This document shows positions 27,670 to 37,179 of a stretch of 41,191 nucleotides of DNA, in pieces. The notes beneath the pieces are model-generated. The model was not told where the DNA came from and searched no databases. It worked only from the letters and a program-made list of their open reading frames with translations. Each line of letters starts with the position of its first letter. Within the stretch, counting starts at the first letter, position 1. The stretch spans positions 1-41,191 of the forward strand of contig JAQVYC010000009.1 of the NCBI GenBank assembly GCA_028708805.1, written 5' to 3'. A program made the position numbers and the translations under genes. Origin of the DNA: Clostridia bacterium (GTDB lineage Bacteria; Bacillota; Clostridia; Christensenellales; UBA1242).

Positions 27670-27733
27670 ATTTCCCCCATATGTCTTTAAATATTATATG
27701 AAAATATGATATATTTGGTCATAACATTATTTG

Positions 27734-28531
27734 TCAAGACTTGTCTAATTGTTGATATAATTGTCGAAGTTGTAAAATATCTAGAACTTCCGCCCGCACT
27801 AACAGAGAAATATTTAGTTTATTAAAGGCTTTTTCAACCTCTAATTTATTATATTTTATATTTATTAAATTGTTGATTAAAGTTTTTCTTTTCATTGCAA
27901 AACAACCTTTAATAAATCTTGTAAAATTTTCGTCATAAATGATATCAGGCTTTCGTTCTAACCTTAAAATCGCAGAATCAACCTTAGGTCGAGGACGAAA
28001 CATTGTTTTTTTCACAATTCTTGTTATTTTGGCATTGCAATAATAACTAATCATTGCACTTAAAAGACCGTAGTTATCCTCGTTTGGTCTTGCTACTATC
28101 TTTTCCGCAACTTCTTTTTGCACCATAATTGTTAATGTTTCAACCTTGTTTGTTTGCTCTAAAAATTTAAAAATAAGGGGTGTTGTTATATAATAAGGAA
28201 GGTTTGCTATTATGTGGAATGAACCTGAAAAGTCGGTTTCTATTTCCTGCATGTGTTTCTTTAAAATGTCTGCCATTATTATCTTGACATTTTTTACAGA
28301 TGAAAACTTTTCTTGTAATATTTCTGTTAGCTTTTTATCTATTTCGTAAGCAACAACATTTTTAGCCTTTTTTGAAATTGCTTGCGTTAAAGTACCAGCC
28401 CCTGCGCCTATTTCTAACACTTCGTCGTTTTCACCAATTCCGCTGTCTGATACTATTGCATTTAAAAGATTAGTATCGGATATAAAATTTTGACCGAATT
28501 TTTTATTGAATTTAATATCTTTGAAACTCAT
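27734..28531 (-). CDS. rsmA: 16S rRNA dimethyladenosine transferase RsmA/KsgA
   Basis: RsmA dimethylates two adjacent adenines near the 3' end of 16S rRNA in late 30S assembly. The SAM-binding motifs are present: FGQNFISD at the N-terminus, LEIGAGAGTLTQAI (motif I), and NLPYYITTP (the catalytic NLPY). Basic, helical C-terminal domain follows. The 265-residue length is typical. The track begins two codons earlier at a GTG (28537); the ATG at 28531 begins the usual sequence, and an AAAGGTG-like site precedes it. It follows secF with the cloverleaf element between them. Confidence 0.95.
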   Translation of the reverse strand: MSFKDIKFNKKFGQNFISDTNLLNAIVSDSGIGENDEVLEIGAGAGTLTQAISKKAKNVVAYEIDKKLTEILQEKFSSVKNVKIIMADILKKHMQEIETDFSGSFHIIANLPYYITTPLIFKFLEQTNKVETLTIMVQKEVAEKIVARPNEDNYGLLSAMISYYCNAKITRIVKKTMFRPRPKVDSAILRLERKPDIIYDENFTRFIKGCFAMKRKTLINNLINIKYNKLEVEKAFNKLNISLLVRAEVLDILQLRQLYQQLDKS

Positions 28532-28609
28532 TTTCACCTTTCCATATTCTATTTTGCTAAAAAAGTTTTTTAGAAGTATAAAAAGTTTATCTAAGTAGTT
28601 AAAATAAAT

Positions 28610-28697
28610 GGCTGACGGATAAGTTTTGCGTTACAAAACTTTGGCAAGTGTTTTACACTTGCCCGGAAATCACTTTGTGATTTCCGTTCCGTCAGCC
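28610..28697 (-). repeat. Three-armed cloverleaf element (copy A), 88 nt
   Basis: Outer arms GGCTGACGGA (28610-28619) and TCCGTCAGCC (28688-28697) are perfectly complementary over 10 bp. Inside are three consecutive perfect hairpins separated by single T residues: AAGTTTTG/CAAAACTT with a CGTTA loop (28621-28641), GGCAAGTG/CACTTGCC with a TTTTA loop (28643-28663), and CGGAAATCAC/GTGATTTCCG with a TTT loop (28664-28686). Beyond the outer stem, AAAATAAATG and CATTTAATTTT continue the inverted symmetry with bulges. It lies between the secF stop and the ksgA start. It is not a tRNA. I do not recognise it; a related copy lies at 26116-26202. The strand is arbitrary. Confidence 0.85.
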
Positions 28698-28715
28698 CAT
28701 TTAATTTTGCCTTTT

Positions 28716-29681
28716 TTATACAATCTCTTTATTTTTATCAGACTTCTTTTCTTTTGCTTCATCACAGCCTGATGCCTTTTTAACCTTTTTAAACTTCCTA
28801 TTAAATGCCAATGACCAAAGCGTCGGGGTTATAAAATAAGAAGAGAAAACACAAGCCAAAACACCTAATATTAAAGATATAGAAGCAAAACCTATGCTGT
28901 TTATCCAAATTGCTAAAATAATAAGTGCTATTATAACAGTTATACCAATTAAAGCACTTCTTTTACATTCATCTTTAATTGAGATATCAACTAATTCTTT
29001 GTTAGTCTTTTTTATAAATTGTTCATTTTTAGCATTCTTGTTGAATGTGTTTAAATTCATAAAACTGAAATATATCGAAAGCACAGCCGTGCTCATAATA
29101 ACAATTCCAAAATATTGATTTATCGGAATTCTTGCAATTAAGGTCAAAGTTGTCATTATGCCCAAATCTAAAAATGCAACTGCAATCATCGTGAAACCAG
29201 AAGTCAAATTATGCCTTGCAAACATATAAATTGCAACTGCTATAATTGATATTAAAACAGCTAAAAATGCTTTTGTAAATACCTCAGCACTAAACTCGGG
29301 TGTTGTATTTGTTTGCATAATTATAAAATTAACTTCCATTGCATCATTTTCATTATATCCAAACTTTTCAAATAAATCATTTTTTACATTTTCATTAACT
29401 GTTTCTACATCTGTAAATATCTGATATTTTATTATAGCACAAATGCCTGTTTCATTTTCACCTATGCTTGCATAACTTGCCTTTAAGTTATTTTTAGATA
29501 AAACTTCATTTATTTTTGCCATAGAATCATCAACTTCAAAATTTGTAGTATTGACTGTAACAACAGTACCACCAGTAAAATCAAAACTCTTATTGAAATT
29601 AATCGTAAAAAGCAATACAAAACCCAATATTAAAACTAAAAGAGATGCTAAACCACTTTTAAAAAATTTAACCAAGTTCAT
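28716..29681 (-). CDS. secF: Protein translocase subunit SecF
   Basis: SecF with SecD uses the proton gradient to help pull proteins through the Sec channel. The 321-residue protein has the first membrane segment (LASLLVLILGFVLLF), then the periplasmic FDFTGGTVVTV motif, and five further membrane segments including FLDLGIMTTLTLIARI. C-terminal tail is basic and cytoplasmic. Its ATG overlaps the secD end by 14 nt, with a GGGGGG site 10 nt before it, so translation is coupled. Confidence 0.95.
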   Translation of the reverse strand: MNLVKFFKSGLASLLVLILGFVLLFTINFNKSFDFTGGTVVTVNTTNFEVDDSMAKINEVLSKNNLKASYASIGENETGICAIIKYQIFTDVETVNENVKNDLFEKFGYNENDAMEVNFIIMQTNTTPEFSAEVFTKAFLAVLISIIAVAIYMFARHNLTSGFTMIAVAFLDLGIMTTLTLIARIPINQYFGIVIMSTAVLSIYFSFMNLNTFNKNAKNEQFIKKTNKELVDISIKDECKRSALIGITVIIALIILAIWINSIGFASISLILGVLACVFSSYFITPTLWSLAFNRKFKKVKKASGCDEAKEKKSDKNKEIV

Positions 29682-30990
29682 TTATATTTGCCCCCCTTTT
29701 CATTCGTAATTTGTTAGCTTTTGTACTGTTCAAGCTTAAATACCATTTTGTAAACCATTTTGTTAAAACCAAAGTTGCTAACAAGTTTAAACCTGCTCCA
29801 ATTCCCAATACAAGACTAAAACTATGTGAAAAAGGTCCGCCAGCAAAATACATCACGAAAGATATAATTAATGCTAAAACATTTATATCTACAACTGTTA
29901 AAATTGATTTACTATAACCAGACTTAACAGCAAGCGGGATTTTCTTTCCTTCTGCATAACCTTTTTTGATATTACCGAAAATTACATTATAGCTTGCAAA
30001 TAAGAGAATTAGAGTTAATACAAGGCCAAAGAAACCTCCCATTGAAAGTATAAAGATTGGAATCGCCTGCAAAAAGAACATCATTAAAACAAAATGTATT
30101 GCCATTGACATTGCAATCAGCCACGCAAAGTCACCAAACATTAAAGCAACTGCTACAATAAATAATGCTAAAATCAGAGAAATAGCAATAATTAGAAATA
30201 ATAAAGTATTTTCGCCTAAGGTTGCTGATATGGTGTTAATTTGATTCCCAATCATTTCAAAATTTATGCTTTGCTTTGCCATTAATAAAGCAAAGGCAAA
30301 AGCATTTGATTGTTCTTGATTAGATGATGAGCCATAAAAATAAAGCAAATTCCCTGTTATTTGTTCCTTGAAATTTATATTAGAAACTACATTCTCGCCA
30401 ATGTAAATATAAATCGTGCCATTTCCAGAAGATGTTAACTCTTTTATTTTATCTTCACCGCTTTTGCTAAGCTGGATATTAGTTCCCCACATATACTCTG
30501 TTGTAGTTACCTGACCAAAAGATGAGAAAATATCTAAGACATCTTCGCCGATTAAATCATTCTCGCCCACTTCGGTTGTTTCTGATGTTCTAATATATAG
30601 TTCGCCTTCAGCTGAAAAAGCATTTAGTATATCTCTTGCGTTATTTAATTTCGGAATTTCTATAAACATTTTATTTGCTACCGTTGAATCACTTTCACCC
30701 GAAATTGAGATTCTAACACTTTCGTACCCATAACCTCGAATCTTATCATTTGCCAAAATTACAAGCTTTTCTAGGCTTTCTGTTTTATTTATTTCACCTT
30801 CGGGGTAAAGCACATTATATTGTGCGGAATATCCCCCACTTATATCTAAATCGGTTGTTATAGCATTAGCAAAACCAACAAATCTATTGTTGGTTGCTGG
30901 TATTAAAAAATTAACAAAACAAAGTGCTATTAATATAACTACCAAAATTGACATACTTATAAAATTTCTTTTTGCCAATCGTTTGTTCAT
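29668..30990 (-). CDS. secD: Protein translocase subunit SecD
   Basis: SecD is the partner of SecF. The 440-residue protein starts with a membrane segment (SMSILVVILIALCFVNF), then a large extracytoplasmic part containing ITTDLDISGGYSAQYNV (the family's D-GG motif, slightly altered), and five C-terminal membrane segments. Short compared with Proteobacterial SecD (over 600), as is usual for Gram-positives. A consensus promoter lies about 65 nt upstream, so secD heads the secD-secF(-ksgA) unit. Confidence 0.94.
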   Translation of the reverse strand: MNKRLAKRNFISMSILVVILIALCFVNFLIPATNNRFVGFANAITTDLDISGGYSAQYNVLYPEGEINKTESLEKLVILANDKIRGYGYESVRISISGESDSTVANKMFIEIPKLNNARDILNAFSAEGELYIRTSETTEVGENDLIGEDVLDIFSSFGQVTTTEYMWGTNIQLSKSGEDKIKELTSSGNGTIYIYIGENVVSNINFKEQITGNLLYFYGSSSNQEQSNAFAFALLMAKQSINFEMIGNQINTISATLGENTLLFLIIAISLILALFIVAVALMFGDFAWLIAMSMAIHFVLMMFFLQAIPIFILSMGGFFGLVLTLILLFASYNVIFGNIKKGYAEGKKIPLAVKSGYSKSILTVVDINVLALIISFVMYFAGGPFSHSFSLVLGIGAGLNLLATLVLTKWFTKWYLSLNSTKANKLRMKRGANINELG

Positions 30991-31054
30991 ATAAAGTTAT
31001 TCTCCAATAATTCTATTTTAAGTTCGTTTTTATATTTTTAAGTTTTATCTTTCT

Positions 31055-31083
31055 ATTATAAATAAAATACCACTTAGTGTCAA
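31055..31083 (-). promoter_or_regulatory. Consensus sigma-A promoter of secD-secF
   Basis: On the minus strand TTGACA (31083-31078), a 17-nt spacer and TATAAT (31060-31055). Both hexamers are perfect. The start site would be about 57 nt upstream of the secD ATG. Confidence 0.92.
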
Positions 31084-31136
31084 ACATTTTTTAAAATTAA
31101 TACTTTATTATAATAAATTTGAAAAATGTCGGGGGT

Positions 31137-31163
31137 TTGACTAAAATTTATGATTGCTATAAT
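31137..31163 (+). promoter_or_regulatory. Promoter of the TIGR04086-like gene
   Basis: TTGACT (31137-31142), a 15-nt spacer, then TATAAT (31158-31163) preceded by TGC (extended -10). It is divergent from the secD promoter and leaves a 5' leader of about 110 nt, in which I see no clear structure. Confidence 0.65.
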
Positions 31164-31281
31164 CTTAAAACTGCCTCACTAATATTGGCTCTGCTTTTTA
31201 ATATTATCTATATCCTTAATTTGCAAGTAATAAACCTTAAAAACTATGAATATTATTATATTAATTAATCTTGGAGGAAAA

Positions 31282-31683
31282 ATGGATAAGGTTGAATCAA
31301 AAAGCAGTACCACATTTATTATGAACATAATAAAAGGTTCATTATATGCCCTGAGTGTTTCTCTTATATTAATATTAGTATTTGCTTTTCTATTAAGGTT
31401 TATTGCTATTGAAGAAAGTGTGATTTCGCCTGCCGTGCAGGTAATCAAAGGCGTATCAATTTTAATCGGTGTTTTAATTGCATTGAAAAGTGTTAGAGAA
31501 ATGGGTTTCGTTAACGGATTAGCAATAGGGTTAACTTATACAATAATTTCTTTTATTTGTTTTTCTATGCTGGATGGTTTTAGTTTCGAATTTTCAAAAA
31601 CATTGTTAAATGACATTATTCTTGGCAGTATCATAGGTGGAATAACGGGAATAATTGCAGTGAATTTTAAAAAAGGCAGTTGA
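31282..31683 (+). CDS. TIGR04086-family membrane protein
   Basis: The ATG at 31282 has a GGAGG site 5 nt upstream; the track start at 31246 is too early. The 133-residue protein has four membrane segments (about 18-37, 47-64, 75-94 and 107-125) with Gly-rich helix ends (GSIIGGITGIIAVNF). The size, topology and location next to yajC fit the TIGR04086/YrzE-like family of Firmicutes membrane proteins, function unknown. It is the only plus-strand gene in an otherwise minus-strand housekeeping block, with its own promoter. Confidence 0.75.
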   Translation: MDKVESKSSTTFIMNIIKGSLYALSVSLILILVFAFLLRFIAIEESVISPAVQVIKGVSILIGVLIALKSVREMGFVNGLAIGLTYTIISFICFSMLDGFSFEFSKTLLNDIILGSIIGGITGIIAVNFKKGS

Positions 31684-31754
31684 GTTTTAATTAAAATCAA
31701 AATCTAGGATAACATTAATATCAATTGTTTCTTATAATCGCCATTTGTAAATAA

Positions 31755-31782
31755 AAAAGCAAGTTTATTAAAACTTGCTTTT
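31755..31782. terminator. Bidirectional intrinsic terminator between two converging genes
   Basis: A perfect 12-bp stem AAAAGCAAGTTT / AAACTTGCTTTT with an ATTA loop. T-rich tails on both strands serve the TIGR04086-like gene (plus) and yajC (minus), whose stop is 6 nt away. Confidence 0.9.
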
Positions 31783-31787
31783 ATTTA

Positions 31788-32159
31788 TTATTTACTTGTT
31801 TTCTTAGGCTTGGATTCAATAGACCCTTTAACTTCTTCTTTTATTTCGTTTCCTTCTGTATCATAAACTTTTGGGTTATTGTTTGCTTGCATATAAATTG
31901 CATTCACACTTATTGTTACATAATTTTTATGCGCTTCGCCAGTTTCTATTGTAACAAATTTTCCCATTTCTTTGTCTACTATTTCAACAATTTTGCCAAA
32001 TACTCCGGAATAAGTAATAACATACTCTCCAACCTTTAAGCTTTCCACTAAAACTTTTTGTTTTTCCTGTTCTCTTTTATTTCTCCTGAACATTAAAACA
32101 GGATACATAACAAGAAGCAACCCTAAAACAGCAATTAAAATGATATTTCCTATTTCCAT
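31788..32159 (-). CDS. yajC: Preprotein translocase accessory subunit YajC
   Basis: YajC associates with SecDF at the membrane. The 123-residue protein has one N-terminal membrane segment (IILIAVLGLLLVMYPVLMF) followed by the cytoplasmic FRRNKREQEKQKVLVESLKVGEYVITYSGVFGKI, the family signature. The C-terminal 30 residues are a charged tail. A GGGAG site precedes the ATG. It has its own likely promoter and the shared terminator downstream. Confidence 0.95.
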   Translation of the reverse strand: MEIGNIILIAVLGLLLVMYPVLMFRRNKREQEKQKVLVESLKVGEYVITYSGVFGKIVEIVDKEMGKFVTIETGEAHKNYVTISVNAIYMQANNNPKVYDTEGNEIKEEVKGSIESKPKKTSK

Positions 32160-32229
32160 AAAATTCTCCCTTTAATATTTTTACAAGTTTGCTTTAATTG
32201 AAAAATTCTTTAAATCAATCTTACTTTTG

Positions 32230-32259
32230 ATTATATCACATTGTTTTAAAATAAATCAA
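32230..32259 (-). promoter_or_regulatory. Likely promoter of yajC
   Basis: On the minus strand TTGATT (32259-32254), an 18-nt spacer and TATAAT (32235-32230) preceded by TGA (extended -10). The start site would be about 63 nt upstream of the yajC ATG, after the tgt stop. Confidence 0.65.
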
Positions 32260-32349
32260 ATGATTTTTGTTATTATTTGTTTTCTTTTGAAATATCAAAA
32301 ATTTAGATTATATAAAAGTGCTTTTATTTAAATATTTTATATTAACTAA

Positions 32350-33513
<1,164 letters not shown>

Positions 33514-33571
33514 CTAATACTCTATTTTGTTTGCCTTTTACATATTCTTAATTAGCATTGTAAGTTCAAAG

Positions 33572-34609
33572 TTATTCATAAATAAAACAACAATCGCCAA
33601 AACTAAAAAATCTGTATCTTTCAGATATTGCTTCATTATAAAAATCAAGTGTTTCACGAGTTCCGCAAAATGCACAAACTAGCATTAATAATGTAGACTC
33701 GGGCAAATGAAAATTTGTGATTAAGCAATCCACAATTTGAAATTTGTAATTAGGATAAATAAAAATATTTGTCTGCCCGTTTCCTGCTTTTACTTTTCCG
33801 TTTTCGGCACAAGTTTCTAAAACTCTTACACTTGTTGTGCCAACTGCAATAATTCTATTATTGTTTTGTTTTGCATTATTTATAATGCATGCTGCTTTTT
33901 CATCTAAATTAAAAAACTCTGAATGCATTTTATGATTTAAAATATTGTCATCTTTAACTGGTCTGAATGTGCCTAAGCCTACATGCAAAAGAACTTCGAC
34001 AATTTCCACACCCTTTTGTTTTATCTTAGATAAAAGCTCACTTGTCAAATGTAACCCCGCAGTCGGAGCCGCATTAGAACCTTCTGTTTTAGAATAAACG
34101 GTTTGGTATCTATCCTTATCGTTTAATTTGCTTTTGATATAAGGCGGAAGTGGCATTTCTCCAATCTTTTCAAGAATTTGTTCAAAGACCCCGTCATAAA
34201 TAAATTGTATAATGCAAATTCCATCCTTATGAAGTTCTTTTACTTCGCATTCAAGTTGATTAGAAAAAGAAATTTTTGTGCCAATCTTTAAACGCTTAAA
34301 CGGTCTAGCAATTGCTTCCCATTCGTTTAGATTTAATCTTTTTTGAAGCAAAATTTCAATATTTGCTCCTGTGTCTATCTTTTTTCCGAAAAGCCTCGCG
34401 GGAATAACTTTTGTATTATTTATAACTAAAACATCGCCCTTTTTTAAAAAATCAATTATATCATAAAAATTTTTGTGCAAGACCTTTTTGGTTTTTCTAT
34501 TATAACAAAGCATTCTTGAAGAATCTCTTTTTTCAAGCGGAGTTTGAGCAATTAACTCATTTGGCAAATTATAATTATAGGTACTTAATCTTAGGTTTGA
34601 ATCTTCCAT
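33572..34609 (-). CDS. queA: S-adenosylmethionine:tRNA ribosyltransferase-isomerase
   Basis: QueA transfers the ribosyl part of SAM onto preQ1 in tRNA to make epoxyqueuosine. The 345-residue protein has the family start (YNYNLPNELIAQTPLEKRDSSRML), LVINNTKVIPARLFG, the central AAPTAGLHLTSELL and the C-terminal NFHLPESTLLMLVCAF. An AGGA site precedes the ATG. It pairs with tgt; queA and tgt are adjacent in the standard order. Confidence 0.97.
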   Translation of the reverse strand: MEDSNLRLSTYNYNLPNELIAQTPLEKRDSSRMLCYNRKTKKVLHKNFYDIIDFLKKGDVLVINNTKVIPARLFGKKIDTGANIEILLQKRLNLNEWEAIARPFKRLKIGTKISFSNQLECEVKELHKDGICIIQFIYDGVFEQILEKIGEMPLPPYIKSKLNDKDRYQTVYSKTEGSNAAPTAGLHLTSELLSKIKQKGVEIVEVLLHVGLGTFRPVKDDNILNHKMHSEFFNLDEKAACIINNAKQNNNRIIAVGTTSVRVLETCAENGKVKAGNGQTNIFIYPNYKFQIVDCLITNFHLPESTLLMLVCAFCGTRETLDFYNEAISERYRFFSFGDCCFIYE

Positions 34610-34661
34610 TATTTATTTTCCTGATTTAAAATTTTACATTGTGTTTTAATTTTATTTTTGT

Positions 34662-34716
34662 GTGTTGAAAATTATCTTTTTACTCAGTTCAGCACATTTA
34701 CTCAGTTCAACACGGT
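34662..34716. repeat. 18-bp tandem repeat and inverted repeat upstream of queA
   Basis: TACTCAGTTCAGCACATT (34681-34698) is followed directly by TACTCAGTTCAACACGGT (34699-34716), 14 of 18 identical. GTGTTGAA (34662-34669) and TTCAACAC (34706-34713) are perfect inverted arms. It lies in the 184-nt gap between the ruvB stop and the queA start on the minus strand. Possible operator or RNA hairpin; it does not resemble a preQ1 riboswitch that I can recognise. Confidence 0.5.
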
Positions 34717-34793
34717 ATCTTTAACAACATTTAATTACATAATTAATTCGGTTAGTTTTAATTTAAGTTTTTAAAATGCACTTAAAAAATCGC

Positions 34794-35840
34794 CTAATCT
34801 GCTTCATTTTTTTCATAGGTTTCAATTTCCTTTGACTTTTGTTTTGATAAAGTCAAATTTAAATGTTCATAAGCATTTTTTAAAGCAATTCTGCCCCTAG
34901 GTGAACGGGCAATAAATCCTAATTGCAAAAGGTAAGGCTCATAAACATCCTCAATTGTTCCTGCATCTTCACCCGTTATCGCCGCAAGTGTATCTAATCC
35001 AACAGGGCCACCATCAAAATTTTTAATTATGTTTAGCAAAATTCTTCTGTCGGTGCTGTCTAGCCCTTGTTTATCTATTTCCAGCATACTTAATGCCTCA
35101 TTTGCTAAATTTAAATCAATGTCGCCCCTTCCATAAACTTCGGCAAAATCTCTAACCCTTTTCAAAATGCGATTTGCCACCCTAGGCGTTCCTCTGCTTC
35201 TTTTAGCTATTTCTAAGCTGGCATCTTTTGTTATTTTTGTGTTTAAAATACGAGCCGACCTTTCTATTATTTCTTGTAATTCGTCTTCTTTGTATAATTC
35301 AAGCCTACAAATAACACCAAATCTATCACGCAAAGGATTTGTTAGCATTCCTGCCTTAGTAGTTGCACCTATTAATGTAAATGGTTGGATTTTAAGACGC
35401 ATACTTTTAGCAGAAGGACCTTTTCCGACAATAAAATCAAGCGAAAAATCTTCCATTGCGGGGTATAAAATTTCTTCAATTGTTTTATTTAAACGGTGAA
35501 TCTCATCTATAAATAAAACATCGTTTCTGCTTAAATTTGTTAAAATAGCGGCCAAGTCGGCGGCGTGCTCAATAACTGGCCCTGAGGTTACTTTTATCTG
35601 TGAACCTAATTCTTTGGCTACTATATGAGACAGCGTTGTCTTACCAAGCCCCGGTGGACCATAAAGCAATACATGGTCTAAGGCTTCTTTTCTGTTTTTA
35701 GCGGCTTTTATATAAATGCCCAGATTTCTTTTTATTTTTTCTTGCCCTATATATTCAGACATTATTGTTGGTCGTAATCCTTTTTCTATTTCAATATCTG
35801 TCAAGGACTTTACACTTGAAATAAATCTGTTCTGCTCCAT
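34794..35840 (-). CDS. ruvB: Holliday junction branch migration ATPase RuvB
   Basis: RuvB is the AAA+ motor that drives branch migration with RuvA. The 348-residue protein has Walker [10 protein letters not shown], Walker [11 protein letters not shown], sensor 1 [10 protein letters not shown], arginine finger region LRDRFGV, and the C-terminal winged helix ([29 protein letters not shown]). It follows ruvA by 41 nt. Confidence 0.98.
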   Translation of the reverse strand: MEQNRFISSVKSLTDIEIEKGLRPTIMSEYIGQEKIKRNLGIYIKAAKNRKEALDHVLLYGPPGLGKTTLSHIVAKELGSQIKVTSGPVIEHAADLAAILTNLSRNDVLFIDEIHRLNKTIEEILYPAMEDFSLDFIVGKGPSAKSMRLKIQPFTLIGATTKAGMLTNPLRDRFGVICRLELYKEDELQEIIERSARILNTKITKDASLEIAKRSRGTPRVANRILKRVRDFAEVYGRGDIDLNLANEALSMLEIDKQGLDSTDRRILLNIIKNFDGGPVGLDTLAAITGEDAGTIEDVYEPYLLQLGFIARSPRGRIALKNAYEHLNLTLSKQKSKEIETYEKNEAD

Positions 35841-35881
35841 TTTTACCTACTTCTATATTTTAATTTTCAACTCTATTTTTA

Positions 35882-36469
35882 TTATCTCACCATACTTTGC
35901 AACGCACATTTAATAATTTCCTCAGCGGTTTGATTGCCTTTTGTGTTTTCCTTAGCCAATTTCACAGCCTCATTTTTTGTTAAGCCTAATGATAATAATG
36001 CTTGAATTGCTTCAATAACGGCTTCGCTAGGCTCTGAGACTTCTGAAACATTACGAACACTTAAAGAAGGATTAACTTTGTCTTTTAATTCTAAAATAAC
36101 TCGCTCTGCGGTTTTTTTGCCTAGCCCTTTTATTGTTTGAAGAATTTTGCAATCTTCACAAGCTATTGCAGAAGTTAAGTCATTTAACTTCATTCCCGAC
36201 AATATTCCTATTGCTAATTTTGCCCCTATTCCTGAAACAGAGATTAATAAATTAAATATGTTTTTTTCTTCAACCGAAGAAAACCCATATAAATTCATCC
36301 CATCATCACGAACTTGCAAATATGTATAAATTAAGCAATTTTGACCAAGGTCGCCAACACTAACTAATGTGTTATTTGAAACAAAAATTTCGTATCCAAT
36401 ACCTGCGGTTTCCACAATTATGCTGTTCTCGTTTTTGGAAATTATTTGCCCCTTAACGAATGAAATCAT
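35882..36469 (-). CDS. ruvA: Holliday junction DNA-binding protein RuvA
   Basis: RuvA tetramers hold the four-way junction and load RuvB. The 195-residue protein has the N-terminal OB fold (MISFVKGQIISKNENSIIVETAGIGYEIFV), the helix-hairpin-helix motifs in the middle (LISVSGIGAKLAIGILSG and IKGLGKKTAERVILELKDK), and the C-terminal three-helix domain (EAIQALLSLGLTKNEAVKLA) that contacts RuvB. It has a perfect AAGGAGG site. It is 23 nt downstream of ruvC. Confidence 0.98.
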   Translation of the reverse strand: MISFVKGQIISKNENSIIVETAGIGYEIFVSNNTLVSVGDLGQNCLIYTYLQVRDDGMNLYGFSSVEEKNIFNLLISVSGIGAKLAIGILSGMKLNDLTSAIACEDCKILQTIKGLGKKTAERVILELKDKVNPSLSVRNVSEVSEPSEAVIEAIQALLSLGLTKNEAVKLAKENTKGNQTAEEIIKCALQSMVR

Positions 36470-36492
36470 TTTTCCTCCTTATTTTCTCTTTG

Positions 36493-36984
36493 TTAAATAA
36501 TATTATCGTTTAAAGCAGAATTGATTTGGCTATGACAAAGAGCAACTGCCAAAGCATCGGCGACATCATCTGGAGATGGTGTTTTGTTTAATCTGAGAAT
36601 GTTTTTCACCATAAATTGAACTTGTTGCTTTTCTGCTCGTCCGAAGCCTGTTAATGCCTGTTTTATTTGAAGCGGAGTGTATTCAAAAATTTTATTACAA
36701 TGCTTATAACATGTAAGAATTATAACACCACGGGCTTCGGCAACAGGAATTGCCGTTGTAATATTTCGCATAAAAAATAATTCTTCTATTGCAATTTCAT
36801 CGGGCTTATATTTCTTTAAAATTGCTTCAAGTTCTTCCGCAATTATATTCAGCCTTTTAGACATTCGCTCATTTTTAGATGTATTTATGCAACCGCATTC
36901 AACAATATCAGAATTTTCATTTATTACATCAATAATTCCAAAGCCAACAATACCATAACCTGGGTCAATGCCTAAAATTCTCAT
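36493..36984 (-). CDS. ruvC: Holliday junction resolvase RuvC
   Basis: RuvC cuts Holliday junctions. The catalytic acids are visible: Asp in ILGIDPGYGIVGFGII, Glu in AIEELFFMRN, and the Asp pair in SPDDVADALAVALCH. The ATG at 36984 has a TAGGAGAG site and begins the usual MRILGIDPG; the track start at 37029 is an upstream extension. This gives 163 residues, the normal size. It is first of ruvC-ruvA-ruvB. Confidence 0.97.
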   Translation of the reverse strand: MRILGIDPGYGIVGFGIIDVINENSDIVECGCINTSKNERMSKRLNIIAEELEAILKKYKPDEIAIEELFFMRNITTAIPVAEARGVIILTCYKHCNKIFEYTPLQIKQALTGFGRAEKQQVQFMVKNILRLNKTPSPDDVADALAVALCHSQINSALNDNII

Positions 36985-37131
36985 ATCTCTCCTAATTAAA
37001 ATTATATAATAATTATTATTTAATTGCAAGTTTATAGAATGAAATTATAAACAGACTATTCCGTTTTGGGTTTTGGGGATGTTTTTTTAATTTTGATTTT
37101 TTAATTTATATAAAAAAATAAAGTAAAAATC

Positions 37132-37173
37132 GGACGGTTACAAATTGCCTTCTTAACGCAACCGAAACCGCCC
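37132..37173 (-). terminator. Terminator of the yebC unit
   Basis: On the minus strand GGGCGGTT (37173-37166) pairs with AACCGTCC (37139-37132), with one G-U, around a 26-nt loop, followed by GATTTTTACTTTATTTTTTT. It begins 6 nt after the yebC stop. CGGTT/AACCG inside gives an alternative pairing. Confidence 0.7.
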
Positions 37174-37179
37174 TACTTA

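Noticed and set aside
28610-28697. tRNA or integron attC interpretation of the cloverleaf element
   Set aside because: No anticodon or T-loop sequence, stem lengths wrong for tRNA, and no attC core-site consensus or integrase; retained as an unclassified element.
31179-31448. 89-aa minus-strand ORF near the TIGR04086-like gene
   Set aside because: Antisense to a well-supported plus-strand gene with promoter and GGAGG site.
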